Below the pieces are notes generated by a model. The model searched no databases. It was not told where the DNA came from and was given only the letters and a program-made list of their open reading frames with translations. The position numbers were made by a program, and so were the translations under genes. Positions 35,470 to 46,472 of a stretch of 64,000 nt of DNA are shown piece after piece; the stretch's first letter is position 1, and each line of letters opens with the position of its first letter. The DNA comes from Ectobius pallidus (taxonomy: Eukaryota > Arthropoda > Insecta > Blattodea > Ectobiidae): assembly GCA_964059195.1 (NCBI GenBank), contig CAXKWD010000006.1, forward strand, positions 135,530,039 to 135,594,038, read 5' to 3'.

Positions 35470-36760
35470 ATAATGCGTGCCTGAGGTTTCCGTACTTCCC
35501 CAATAATTGGAAAATTGCACAAATCATCACCCTTAGTAAGCAAGGCACACATCCAAAATTTCACCAAAACCTACGACCTGTCAGTCTCCTGTCACCAGTG
35601 GGCAAGATATTTGAAAAAGTCTTACTCACAAGACTAGGAGATCATATATGCAATAACGAAATTATTCCATCGCACAATTCGGTTTTCACGTTAATCACAG
35701 TACAAATCTACAATATATAAATGAGACTGATAGACATAATCACCACAGAATTGAAAAATAAAGCTATTACTGCTGCTGTTTTTCTTGACATTGAGAAAGC
35801 TTTTGACAAAACATGGCATCCCGGACTTCTATGCAAACTGGCTGATATTAATATTGCGGGATATTTATTAGAAATTCTTTACTCCTACTTAAAGAACATA
35901 GCATTTAATGTCATTTATAACAACGGTGTCTCCATAACAAGGCGTATTGAAACGGGAGTGCCCCAAGGCTCAGTCCTAACCCCCTGCTCTACAATATTAA
36001 CAATCATGATATACCAGCTTTCCCAGGTGTTCAAATAGCCCTGTATGCCGATGACACGGCCATTTACAGATCAGATAAAAATTTACGCTATACCAGAGCC
36101 AGGCTATAAAGGAGTTTGACCCAGGTATCTGATTAGTCTGGCAATGGAACATCAAAATTAATGAAAGGAAAACACAAACCATTGTCTTTGCCAAGGATCG
36201 ACCCCATGAAATTCCTCCCATACAATTATATGGTAGAATACTACAATATAAATCTCACGTCAAATGTCTGGGACTAATACTTGATCAATCCTTCACATTT
36301 AAACAGCACGTTCACTGTATCCATAGCAAAAGTCTCCAAGCTTTTGAAAGACTCATACCACAGGTAACAAAAGAAATAAAGAAACTGCTATAGGCCTACA
36401 TAGCTCTAATCCGGTCCAAATTAACTTACGCCTGTCCTACATGGCCACTGACAGCAAGAACACACATACGAAAATTGTAAATCATACAAAACAAAGTAAT
36501 ACGACTGTTAAGAGGCTAAGAATAACACCCGTTCATGTGCTGCACGAAAAGTTTACAATTGAAACACTACACGAATACATAACAAGACTCACACACAAAG
36601 AAGCACAAAAACTTCTCTCTCACACAAACATATTAGTACAAAACATTGGGACAAGACAGGACAGGTATAGCAAACACAAGAGACTAAAATAATATAGTTG
36701 GTGACATTGAGCAATAAAACTGTCCAATTGTGTAATTACAAGGTCCTAACAACCAAGCAC
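35470..36760 (+). pseudogene. Jockey-type LINE reverse transcriptase, decayed
   Basis: Three frames stitched in order give a reverse transcriptase. 35497-35720 reads FPNNWKIAQIITLSKQGTHP and LRPVSLLSPVGKIFEKVL. 35721-36000 reads AAVFLDIEKAFDKTWHPGLL, which holds catalytic motif A (FLDIEKAFD), then GVPQGSVL. After a frame change comes DIPAFPGVQIALYADDTAIY with the YADD site at 36044-36055. Thumb and C-terminal parts follow (TWPLTARTHIRKL; VHVLHEKFTIETLHEYITRL; stop at 36690-36692). Stops, a frameshift near 35700 and another near 35985, and lack of the endonuclease half make it inactive. Order and motifs fit the Jockey clade. Confidence 0.88.
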
Positions 36761-36764
36761 TAGT

Positions 36765-37109
36765 ATTAGTTACTGAAAAACACTAGCAAATAACACTGTA
36801 ACCTATTAACAACGACAGGACGTCAAAAGAACATACGTACAGACCAAAGTAAACTTTCAATTTCAAAGAAGATATAAGGTCAATAGCCCAATTGAAGAGC
36901 ATACCTTTGACGTTAGGGTCACAGAACCCAGTAAACCTATCCTCCTCCAGGTAAAGGTTAAATAATCTTTATTACATTGATATCATATCACTATCTTCAG
37001 GGGCACCACAATCAACAGTAGAAGTTTAATCACCACCAAGCACAATTATAGTTTTTAAAAGCTCTAGGATTATATTTTGGTTAGTAGAAAAAATGATAAT
37101 ATTGATAAT
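36765..37109. other. unassigned stretch
   Basis: Nothing recognised; it may include part of the LINE 3' UTR. Confidence 0.35.
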
Positions 37110-37226
37110 ATTGTAGGAGAAAAATTCGTCTTTGGCTATCCGTGCCAATGCTCTTACCAACTGAGCTACGCCAGAGTTCAATTCACAGCTCCAGATAGAA
37201 CCTCTCTCCTATGACTGACTGCCCTA
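37110..37226 (-). mobile_element. tRNA-derived SINE S1, copy 2, B box deleted
   Basis: On the minus strand it matches 7866-8008: TAGGGCAGTCAGTCATAGGA, then GAGAGGTTCTATCTGGAGCT, GTGAATTGAACTCTGGC and GTAGCTCAGTTGGTAAGAGC. The anticodon arm TTGGCACGGATAGCCAA is kept. About 28 bases covering the whole T arm and B box are missing, and the copy resumes at GAATTTTTCTCCTAC. It should be transcriptionally dead for pol III. Confidence 0.75.
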
Positions 37227-37229
37227 TGC

Positions 37230-38117
37230 ATACGCATATGCATACCGGTATATCTAAAGTAGAAAAAATGGTTTAACCCTGTGCGAGAAGTGCGAGATTC
37301 AAACTATGGTAAATTCTAGTAAAGATTTTCAGGTTACCAACTATCCTATTTTTCTGTCTTAGTAAGAAGTTACTAACGCCCTATATGATTCGGACTCTGC
37401 ATAAGTCGTTGTTTCCGGGTAGTGTAATTAGTTACTTAGCTATGGTAAATCCACATCTCACCTCGCTAGGGCCCACATAGGCATCACGCCCACGATCATA
37501 CGTGAAAATCATACAATTTGATATGTGCAAGCCTAAGTTCTAAAGCGAGAGAGGAATGAGAATAAGGAAAAGAGACCGAAGAAAACGCAGGTGTCTGAAA
37601 AGTCCCGCACCAAAGGCAAAAATGGTAAAAACGTACGTATTCTGCACGTTTCCGGAAGACTGGATTGGTCGCAGAGAAGCCCCTAAAAGGAATCCACGCC
37701 TCACTCCACTCTACCGTGTAGAAGGAAACACCAACGAAACAATTTAGCCATGGATTAGTTATGGTTAAAACTACTAACACGCAAGCAAAGCCGGACAACT
37801 ATTTTATAACCTTTGCAAAGGCTTAATTTATACAATAATATAAGCAATCATCAAGTGAAATCATCAGTGAGATCTAATTTTGAAGTGAATGGAGAAAATT
37901 TCAGTAGAATAGCGAGTTTCTTTCGATTAAAATAGTAACACAAGGGTAAAAATCTTCATATTTTACTTTATCAATCTTTATTTCTGCTTTCATACAATTT
38001 TTTGAAGTGACAATTTATACATCGAAAGTAAGGCTAAAGGTAACTTTCGGTGAGAATTTTGCTTAGTTTGTTTTGTGGCTTTAGGAATTCTATAGTCCAA
38101 CAATTTGGCACGGTCTC
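37230..38117. other. unassigned stretch with overlapping open frames
   Basis: A 100-codon minus frame (37496-37798) overlaps a 63-codon plus frame (37556-37747). The plus frame has a basic start and the minus frame a hydrophobic, aromatic one. GTGTCTGAAAAGTCCCGCAC near 37590 recalls TIR-like sequence but has no partner. I cannot assign a function to either frame. Confidence 0.35.
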
Positions 38118-38412
38118 TTTAAAATGGAGGTACATCGTGGGATTGTTGGTTCAACACTGCGCTACAAACCGGAAGGTCGCGGGTTCGATCCTGATGAGGT
38201 CGTTGGGATTTTCCAATTGGCTTAATTCTTTTGGTGGCATTACGGCCGTGGGGCCGGCTCAGCCTCTAACAGAAATGAGTGCCGGAGCATCCTGGTTGGT
38301 TGGTGCTTAAGATTGACAACCTTACCATGTGCCTAATATCTAAAAATATGGAAGCCTCAAACAGCTGGAAATCTTAGGGCCTCCACGGCTTGTATAGGAG
38401 ACACTTAAATGA
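38118..38412 (+). mobile_element. tRNA-derived SINE with long body
   Basis: The B box GGGTTCGATCCTG is canonical, and TTGGTTCAACACTGCGCTAC about 30 bases before it is A-box-like. The body is distinctive: GGCATTACGGCCGTGGGGCC, CAGCCTCTAACAGAAATGAG, GACAACCTTACCATGTGCC. The 86-codon open frame at 38050-38310 crosses it and is not a gene. Confidence 0.7.
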
Positions 38413-40504
38413 GGAGTCAATTGTTCTGGGATCCCGTGACTGCTGGTGGATCTTATGAAAGAATCACTTGCTAGCCGGACTCGCCCAATTAAGAAAATAA
38501 TGGGTCATAAGAGATTTTTTCATAACAAAAAATAATTATTTTAATCCAGTTCCCCTTATTTACAAACAAATTAATTTTGGATGTTCTGTCCAGTACACTG
38601 GTGTTTCTTTTTTAGCGAATAAAATTTTAAGATATCGAAGAAAAAATTACTTCCGAAATGTATTTTTATTTTTTAAACTTAGGGTCGTGAAAGCTACTTT
38701 ACTGTCATTTAGACCGGTCTCTTCATTTTTTTTAACTTTTCAGAACTTCTGTTAACATTTAACACTCGAATGCCAAAAATAGACTATCATTAATTCATAT
38801 TTTAATAATGACTTGGTTATTTTTCTCATGTTTTGTTCTATTCGGTTTAATATTGATGTAAACTTGGAATTTCACTGTAGAGACTTTGACTTTATGGAAG
38901 ATATTAAAAGAAAAAGTAGTAATTTCGTAGTTAATAGCATTTAAATCCTTCTATTTATTTTATTGTATTCATGATTATAAATATGATTTCTGTAAAGTGA
39001 ACTTACTCAAGTAATTTTATATTAAATGAACTAAATTAAATCGCAGCTAGTAGCCTACCGGTATTCCATATTGATTGTTATGAAGGCCTATAAGAAAAAC
39101 GTGTTAAATTATCGCTCTATCAGAAGACGAAATATGCATGCACGGGTTCAGGACTGGGTAGGTTAAGCCTTAGGTTAAGATAATGCACATTGTGCGCGAT
39201 TCCTTCATTATTAAATATGATCTAAAATTTGTAAAAATGTGCTCCAATGAAGTAAGTTCTATTGTTTAAGAAATCTTAATACTTTACATTCTCTTGTTAG
39301 CTGAATTACAAAAAATAGTAGACTTTTTACATTCGATTATAAAACTTTAAACCAGATCAATGCAACAAATTTTAGTAAATTGTAAACTAATGAAATGAAA
39401 CGTACAGTCAGATTCGAAAACATTAGGCTAGGTACTGTCAATTTTTGTGTGTTCGGTTCTCAAAACATTCACTTTTCCAAATATACTGTAAATATTTGAA
39501 TTGAGAGAGTAAGTAAGGTATTTAAATTTGTCAGAAATATGCCGTTAAAAATATGTCCAATTAATAAAATATGCTAAATATTTTAAAACCAATCAAATAT
39601 GATGCTTTATCGCAAATCTATCAAAACATGCAACAATATACAAAATGAAATAATCGATTTTCTGTTATTTCTTTCATATCTTGTACACATTTGAACAGTA
39701 GCATGTTAATAGAGTACATTATTAAAGATGCTATTTTTCATGAAATTCCGGGCCATTTCTATTTTATTCTTATTACTTATATGAAGCACCCTGTTTTTAA
39801 ACCACGTGTTAGAAGAAAGGAATTGCACTTAACATAATCATAGGTTGGTTTACGGGCATCGTGTCGACTTTGAAAGGTGCGAAAATGTCGTTTGTATTGT
39901 TGAACGGAAGCAGTTGTGCTAGTAGCAGATCTTTTACGGGCTAGCTTTGTTCACCAACGATCACACTTGTGGCTTGATTGGGCAATAAAAGTGTCCGGGA
40001 GATGAAGTGTCAGTCGTTGAACATTTGTTGTCCCTTTCTGATAGTGTAATAAAATCGAAGTGCGGAGGCACTATGAAAAATAGGTCATTAAGTGGCGATG
40101 GTAAAGCTGGGGCTGATTGTACAGTGTATCGTTTCTAATGGATTAAAGTGTGAAACACGAGGCTTGTTTTCGAGGTAATAGTGGTGCATCAAGCATGGTT
40201 ATGGCTTGGTGGCCCAAGCTTGAATGTTTCTGCTTGATCAATTTGTTGTTACACATACACACACCTTGCCCTCAATTCCCGTTTCCCAATGTTTGCAGAG
40301 AGCAGTTAGCCTTCTAAATTATATTACCAGTTGCTCACCTGTATTGGTTTCCATTACCTGAGCAAGCTTCTCATTGATTTCTAAAACGTATCACAGAACA
40401 TCCCCTGATGACCAGTTAACCCCCAGTTCAACTGATGTACCTTCAGAGTATAAAATTATATGAACACAGCTATTAACCCGGAATTCATAATTAATTTTTC
40501 GTCG
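38413..40504. other. unassigned AT-rich stretch
   Basis: No gene seen in about 2.1 kb. The interval 39840-40130 is less AT-rich but has no open frame above 60 codons and no motif I know. Confidence 0.4.
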
Positions 40505-40815
40505 ATAGTGGTTTTTCATCCTTTTTCCGTTCATGCTATCATGGTGAAAACTTGAATTTCACCCACTCAGTGTTGTTAGTATAAACCTACTTGCGTCTTT
40601 TTCCTGTTATTTCAAACATGGAATATAATCATATTTGCTAGTTGAATTTTACCATTTCAATTTTACCTGTGTCATTACTTCCTTTCTATGCCATAATATT
40701 AACTTATGATTTAAATAATCCAGAATTCGTCATGTTGGTACCCTAGCATCTTTACTATCTTGAACAGTTGTTGTAATTAATTACTTTCAATTAAGTCGTT
40801 TTTATCATTCGCTTT
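40505..40815 (+). repeat. dispersed repeat family R3, copy 2
   Basis: Aligns with 19710-20090 in the same orientation with the same block order. Both copies are diverged and without coding potential. Confidence 0.65.
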
Positions 40816-40987
40816 CTAAAAAATAGTATGCAATACAGAGAAGGGGTTAAGTGCGTTGGAAAATTAAAACTGTTTGGTAAACGGCTCTTTGACAAATTTA
40901 TTAAGAAATTTATGCCTTCAAACACTTAGAGGGTAAAGTTTTAAAGATCCACTTCATATACTAGAATCTTGTTTATACAAACGTAGT

Positions 40988-41045
40988 CCATCAATTTATA
41001 CGATTGATGGAGAATGCCATCAATTTATACGATTGATGGAGCATG
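40988..41045. repeat. two tandem 29-bp hairpin units
   Basis: Units 40988-41016 and 41017-41045 differ at one base. Each contains CCATCAAT-TTATACG-ATTGATGG, an 8-bp perfect stem with a 7-base loop. Confidence 0.92.
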
Positions 41046-41109
41046 TCATGTCAACTTGTTTTATTTATTTTCTTTTTAATATGGGATCGTTTTGAAATTT
41101 TGAAATATA

Positions 41110-41480
41110 CTATTAGATGTAGGAAAGAGTAGGAAGCAGACATCCATAAACATGCCTACACGACGGTATTGTGCCAGCCTACTGTACTGTAGTAGTTGGA
41201 GTCATGAAAGTACGCACGGCCCAACCTATAAAACCCTCGAAGTTCGGTACGGAAGGTACTTGTTCCCTAAGTTTCCACCAGCTCCCTAAGGCTTTCTCTG
41301 GTATTTTCGCTCTAATGAAAAGCTATTTGACGAAAAAACGCTGTTCACATCTTGTCACATCCATTCTATTCGGTGGCTGACTCACAACTTAACACCTCTG
41401 TGCGTATAAAAATGCCATAAAATTACGTGTCAGGCTTCATTGTCATTGGTGTAACATAGGTCGCCATCTTATCACTTACC
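41110..41480 (+). repeat. dispersed repeat family R1, copy 2
   Basis: Begins at TAGATGTAGGAAAGAGTAGG, like the start of copy 3 (TAGATGTAGGATAGTGAAGG). Continues with CAGACATCCATAAACATGCC, TTTCCACCAGCTCCCTAAGG, GCTGTTCACATCTTGTCACA and TCCATTCTATTCGGTGGCTG. Confidence 0.7.
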
Positions 41481-41484
41481 ACAC

Positions 41485-42375
41485 AGTTCCTCTCTAACTT
41501 AAACTTACTACTGAACAAAACATCACGTGATTCGGGAGAAATATATTTTAGTAATTAGTGGATAAAAATAAACATCATTGATAGGAAAAAAAAATATTAA
41601 ATTATCGAACCACAACCAAGTTAGTTTTGAGATACATTTTGTTATAAAAAATTATCTATAGAATGAAAATATTAGCAAACAAGTTCACAACAAAAAGATA
41701 GGCCTGCATTAGTTGGTGATGATGGTGTTTTTTGCTACTATCGGCACAGCCACCATGCGTGTTTCGTAGATTTCGGCAATTAAAAGATTTTCTACTTAAT
41801 TTAGACGTCAACTAAAACTGGGGCCTGTTAACTATATATAAATAAACGGGTCCAACTTACCAAGCCTATTACTGCATTGCGGGAATCCTGTCATCCATTA
41901 CTGCACAACTTGGAGTACACTAGACGGTATTTTCGATGCACTATTTTTTTCTGAAACACCAAGAAAATAATATTAATAATAATATATAATTGCGACACAA
42001 TTTTATTTTACTTAATACAGTAGAACAAATGACAATAGAGTGTGCTTATATATAATACAATATAGTACAGTATATATAATACAATAGTACGTTTTAAAGG
42101 TTATTCTTATGAACTTATTATAAGGATTGCTGCTGGTAATTATATTTTATTTTATTTATTTATTTCATCGTCAAAACAATAAATACACCAAGGATGTCCC
42201 TCTGTTACATCTCTGTTTCAAGGGGGACAACCTAACCTAAGTTCACATTTTTACCAACAAAGCCAATCTATTGCATTAACCAAACAATAAATAAATAACA
42301 CAACAGTTTCATTCATCACAATTATATCTTCCCCTTTTTTATCAATTTTTTGGTTCGTTTGTTTGTTTCTATAAT
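41485..42375. other. unassigned AT-rich stretch
   Basis: No gene recognised; short runs of TATA and ATAATA occur at 41965-41990 and 42048-42085. Confidence 0.4.
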
Positions 42376-42377
42376 TA

Positions 42378-42797
42378 CGAGAGTAAGTCAAAAGTATCCA
42401 CACTTTTTGTTTAATCTTTTGTTGGTTGACTGTACCGCTTTGTGCTCGTGCACGTCTTCATATTGTTCAATTGTCTCCGCATGTAGAATGTTTGACTGTT
42501 ATGATTCCACTGAGAGGTTGCGCTGTTGCACATAAAACATGGCTGCACAGCTCGGCGTTTGCACCAAACAAAAACAGCGTGCAATGATCCGCAATCCTAA
42601 CTTAGGTTATGAATAAGAATAATATCACATGCAAAACATGGCTGATTTGCATATGGTTTGCCACATCATCGACAGTTACTCTTTGGTTTGCCTGAATCAT
42701 GATACGCGCTGCTCTTTCCTTCACAATTATCTCACCATTTTTGAACTTTTCAATCCATTCGTAAACCATTGCCCCCAAATTGTGCGACTTACCCTAG
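42378..42797. mobile_element. internally rearranged mariner element with TA flanks
   Basis: The left end is CGAGAGTAAGTCAAAAGTAT, with TA at 42376-42377. The right end in reverse complement is CTAGGGTAAGTCGCAC, with TA at 42798-42799. Length 420 bp. The left arm runs through a 5' UTR-like part into a plus-strand ATG at 42539 (MAAQLGVCTKQKQRAMIRNP). That is the N-terminus of insect mariner-type transposases with an HTH_48-like domain. The right arm encodes the next part of the same domain on the minus strand. Both ends are kept while the catalytic region is lost, as in MITE formation. Confidence 0.75.
42635..42776 (-). pseudogene. mariner HTH domain remnant in inverted orientation
   Basis: From about 42770 on the minus strand: VYEWIEKFKNGEIIVKERAA, then ARIMIQANQRVTVDDVANHM and QISHVLHV. 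This matches the SVYEWIEKFKNGR...VTIDEVAHHLQISHGS block, the linker and second HTH of SETMAR-like transposases. It should follow the plus-strand segment at 42539-42600 directly, so one of the two pieces has been inverted. Confidence 0.75.
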
Positions 42798-42799
42798 TA

Positions 42800-43251
42800 C
42801 AAAACAAGTAGTTTTAGTCTTATGACTTCTAATCATCTACCTTTGCTTCCCGTTTTTCTTTTAATATAAATAAGAATTTGGTTAAGTGTTTTTTTTTAAA
42901 AGACTTATTACTTGAACATCATATTCTCTTGTATGCTATTAATTTGTTCAGTTTAAATACTTTTGTCCTACTAAAGCTTTTCTCCAGTACCGGTATTTTA
43001 TTTTTCACATTCCAGTTCAATGTGTAATTTATCCTCTTTATTTTCACGTAATTGGAAAATTCTTTACTAATGTTATTTCTTCTGTTTTTATTTTTTTTAT
43101 TTTTCACATACCAAGACTCCACCATGCTAAGCATATTGTTTATGTTTTTTTTATTATATACTATGTTTTAATCATTATATTAACTTACTACGTTTTCCTT
43201 TCTGATCATTCCCGAAATCTTATTTAAAAGAAGAAATGAGACGCGGTGTAT
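42800..43251. other. unassigned AT-rich stretch
   Basis: No gene recognised. The 71-codon lysine/asparagine-rich minus frame (42919-43134) reflects AT bias. Confidence 0.4.
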
Positions 43252-43362
43252 TAAGGTAGAGCAATAAAGATGCTTTATTGGAGAGAGAATGTCTTTAAAA
43301 CTTCAAAAAATGTCGAGGAAATGTAAAAGAAAATTTAAAAGAAAACAAAGAGAAGAGCAATT
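43252..43362 (+). repeat. left arm of a 111-bp inverted repeat pair
   Basis: Reverse complement of 45825-45935 with few differences. It contains GAGCAATAAAGATGCTTTAT and TTTAAAACTTC, then ATGTCGAGGAAATGTAAAAG. A plus frame starting ATG at 43289 (MSLKLQKMSRKCKRKFKRKQ) is conserved in the other arm for about 22 codons with two substitutions, then diverges. The arms bracket about 2.5 kb that includes the TIR element and the SINE. They could be long terminal inverted repeats of one element or two oppositely inserted copies. Confidence 0.75.
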
Positions 43363-43696
43363 TCTCATTATTTGGGATTTTTCGCTTAGGGCAATGTTGC
43401 ATGCATTCGATTATTCTATAATCTATGGAGGTGTTGACGTTCCAGTCAGGAACTACTGTAAGCTCAGCATCAACGATCATCTCTCACACTTGCGCCTTGT
43501 TCTGCATGATTCGACTGCCCGCAGTACCAGCTACGAACGCAGAAGCCCGGTAATTAGTTAAGACTGTTCTTTTAGGTAGATTTCGAAGAAAAATCTACCT
43601 ATAGCAATCGATACCATGTCATGACTTTCGAAAAATTCGTTCATATCTTTATGCCTCCCTAAGTACGAAATCACCGTCCGTTCAAAAAAAAAATCT

Positions 43697-43701
<5 letters not shown>

Positions 43702-43736
<35 letters not shown>
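43702..43736 (+). repeat. (AT)n microsatellite
   Basis: About 17 AT units. Confidence 0.97.
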
Positions 43737-43738
<2 letters not shown>

Positions 43739-43845
43739 TTACACGCTAGCGGCCGTAATTTTGAAGATATTTGAACCTAATTTTATTATGTTATTTCTAG
43801 GCCCAATAGTTTGGACAAGTTCGTTAATGAGCAAAATTGGCCCAA

Positions 43846-44003
43846 GGGGGGTCGGGGGAGGGGGCTGAAATTTTGAAAAATTTATATCTCTGCCCCTATG
43901 ACGTATAGAGGGAAACTTTGTTTGAATAAATTAGAGTACTCCCTATCGAGTTCACAGTGACACCAACGATTCGGGGGTTTGGGGGTACGAGTGGGGGTGG
44001 GGG
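43846..44003 (+). other. G-rich clusters including a canonical G-quadruplex motif
   Basis: At 43973-44003 four runs of five G are separated by loops TTT, TACGAGT and T, satisfying the G3+N1-7 rule with room to spare. At 43846-43864 runs of six, five and five G are separated by TC and A. Confidence 0.9.
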
Positions 44004-44552
44004 ATGGAAATTCGAAATTTTTGAAACCACGTCTTGTGGGGTATTGTTGAAAAGCTCTTGATGAGTACTCTACAAATCAATAACTAGTTTTTTGATAGTT
44101 CTCCTGTAAGGCGAGATTTGAATGTTTAAAAAAGTGCTCTTTCATCTTTTTTGCAGTTATTATTGCGGGTTTGTCATGCAAAGGCTAAAGAAGAAGAGTG
44201 CTGCGCAGCGACAATAAATTAAACCTAAAGCACTTCGAAATCTACCTCAGCCTGTAATAAGGATGTTGTTAAACAAAATCAACCACAAATTTCGAAAGAC
44301 ATTCGTTATATTTCCCATATTATTTTTCGTGCTCTGTGCCGTCCTTATGGAATTCTTTATATCAACCACGTTTTTGCACAAATCATGTGGAGTGTAAACT
44401 CATCAGTTGTGCTTGTTATAATGAAAAATAAAAAACGCATTTAAGGAGAATTATTACGTGAAAAGAAGTGTAAAGGGGCTAACATTTCGGAATTAAACAT
44501 AAAAATTTTTAACAACAATTTAAACTCTTTATGCTCAATATCAACAAATATC

Positions 44553-44755
44553 ACCGAGCAAGGTGGCAAAGACGGTAGCATCGTTGACTAGCATTCGGGA
44601 AGTTCCAGGTTCAAACCACATGATCGGCCCATCTAACTTAGGGTTTTCTATGATTTCGCAAGTACAAATACCGCATTGGGTATTTATTTACCAAGAATCA
44701 TTACCGCTATTTCGTTATCAGAATTGAATATCAGTTAAAATTAATAAAAACCATA
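44553..44755 (+). mobile_element. tRNA-derived SINE with head and body
   Basis: ACCGAGCAAGGTGGCAAAGA starts a tRNA-like head with an A-box-like GGTGGCAAAGACGG, and CCAGGTTCAAACCAC is the B box. The body has CTAACTTAGGGTTTTCTATG, ATTTCGCAAGTACAAATACC and GCATTGGGTATTTATTTACC. Fragments of the same body lie at 27920-28060 and 46222-46266. Confidence 0.75.
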
Positions 44756-44759
44756 ACAT

Positions 44760-45824
44760 AGCAACATTATTTATGTCGATAGTTTCAGAGCATGCTGATT
44801 TATTGTATTCATAGATCCTAACACGTGATATGACCACGCAATTGAAAATTATTGTATAAATGAGGCTTTTAAAAAGTCTCGTTAGAAACTTTAAACAGCG
44901 TTTTAATAAAATGCAATATTATATATAAATATATGTATATATATATATATCGAATCCATATTTTTTACTTTGAATTTTAAAGAGTCATTGGTAGTCAGTT
45001 AAAATTTTTAAATTACACAGTGTCCTCCTTATGTTTCTAAACAGATACGCCATAGTAAATTGTGTTTCCTTCTGTTACAAATAATTGAGTAACATTTCGT
45101 AAAGAATGTAGTTTTATATTTGTACATGGAGGAAGTATTAATCCTTTCCTTCCGTTAATTACATCAGTTCTTAATTTGTTTATGTATTTAAAAATGCTTT
45201 TTATGTTTTCCTCAGTAGATTAGACTAGCCTGCTGCTAAACATGAAACCGAACAATTATCAAATTTCCGAACAATTAATTTCGTTTTCGCAAATCCTTCG
45301 TAAAGAAATAATTTTGCCTGAGTTCATACTTTTATTTTTGCGGACTTTAAAGCTACATCTAAATTCAGGACCAATTTGAAATGTAACAATTATTACTATC
45401 CGCTTTATTCATTATTAGATCTATTGTTAGTTTGGGATTGATAGTATTTATTTCTGAAAATTGAATCCAGCGTGTAAGGACACGTATACCACAAAGATGC
45501 ATAGCGGGGATACGTGGTTTAGGAAGGTGAGACAGAAATTTGTTCCCTTGCAGTGGCAGTGTGAAATCCCAGTTGGGACTGGTAACTTTGCGCAAATCCT
45601 CGTGCACGTTCGCTGTAGATGAAATCCATTAGCTCTGCGGGATTGAGCACAATCTAGCGGGCGAAGAATTAAACAATTAAACCATAAATTTTGCAAGGGG
45701 AACGTGTGAGAAGAGTGGTGGGTTTTCAGACAAGTCTAACAGAACACTTTTATAAATTACCCAAAGGGAAGATTAATTAGTCTAACTTAAATAGAATCTA
45801 GAATTTTGTTCGTTAGCCCAGGCT
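44760..45824. other. unassigned AT-rich stretch
   Basis: No gene recognised. (AT)n-like patch at 44922-44950. Overlapping minus frames at 45365-45696 (80-82 codons) sit in a less AT-rich block around 45480-45670 but lack recognisable domains. Confidence 0.4.
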
Positions 45825-45935
45825 CTTCTCTTTGGCTTCTTTTAAATTTTCTTTTACATTTCCTCGACATTGTTTGAAGTTTTAAAGACATTTTCTCTCT
45901 AATAAAGCATCTTTATTGCTCGACCCTATTAAGAT
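45825..45935 (-). repeat. right arm of the 111-bp inverted repeat pair
   Basis: Inverted copy of 43252-43362. On the minus strand it reads GAGCAATAAAGATGCTTTAT and ATGTCGAGGAAATGTAAAAG, and keeps the start of the same basic peptide frame. Confidence 0.75.
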
Positions 45936-46221
45936 TTTTAAGATAATAGGCTGTTAACGTTACTTTAGAAAGGAATAGTTTGAACAGTGCTGTAATATTT
46001 AAGGGAGACGCATGACTAAGATTCCGAAAAAGTTTAAAACATATATTTTACACTCTTTACAGCTTGATTTTCTTTGTAAAAAATATTTTTGTAAGACCTG
46101 CAAATGATAGGAAGTTAGAAAATCAGCTTCCTCAGTCAAAAGAATTTGATAAGAAAGTGGTATCAAGGAGTCAAATTCTGATAGTAATGGGATCAAAAAA
46201 CTATTCTAACTCAATATTACT

Positions 46222-46266
46222 TATGGGGTTTCCCCAAACCCTGCAAATGCCGCATTGGATTTTACT
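46222..46266 (+). mobile_element. SINE body fragment
   Basis: GGGGTTTCCCCAAACCCTGC, then AAATGCCGCATTGGATTTTA, matches the body of the SINE at 44553-44755. No tRNA-like head. Confidence 0.45.
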
Positions 46267-46472
46267 TTCCAGCACTCTCAATTATAGGTAATAGAAGTAA
46301 TTGACCTTATGATGGCTGCTCGAGGAACTTTCATTTTTCATGAAAGTCTAAATCAGCAATCGAGCAGCTGCACTGGTAATAACAGCAATACGTGGTTTAA
46401 TTAATGTTTTAAGATCTCATTCATGTCTCGTTCATGTCTTGTAACATAATTAATTTTCATTTGGATTATGAT

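Larger units (their letters stand above)
43574..44247. mobile_element. TIR element with G-rich interior
   Basis: AGGTAGATTTCGAAG at 43574-43588 is the exact reverse complement of 44233-44247. The left end also folds on itself (AGGTAGATTT...AAATCTACCT, 43574-43600). Length 674 bp. The interior holds an (AT)n run and two G-rich clusters on the plus strand, unlike anything nearby. No target duplication was found, so superfamily and even mobility are uncertain. Confidence 0.5.

Noticed and set aside
37496..37798. 100-codon minus frame overlapping a 63-codon plus frame, possible gene pair
   Set aside because: No recognisable domain on either strand and no conserved copy in the window.
40988..41045. 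Two hairpin units as a CRISPR-like array
   Set aside because: The two 29-base units directly abut with no spacers, in a eukaryotic repeat-rich context.
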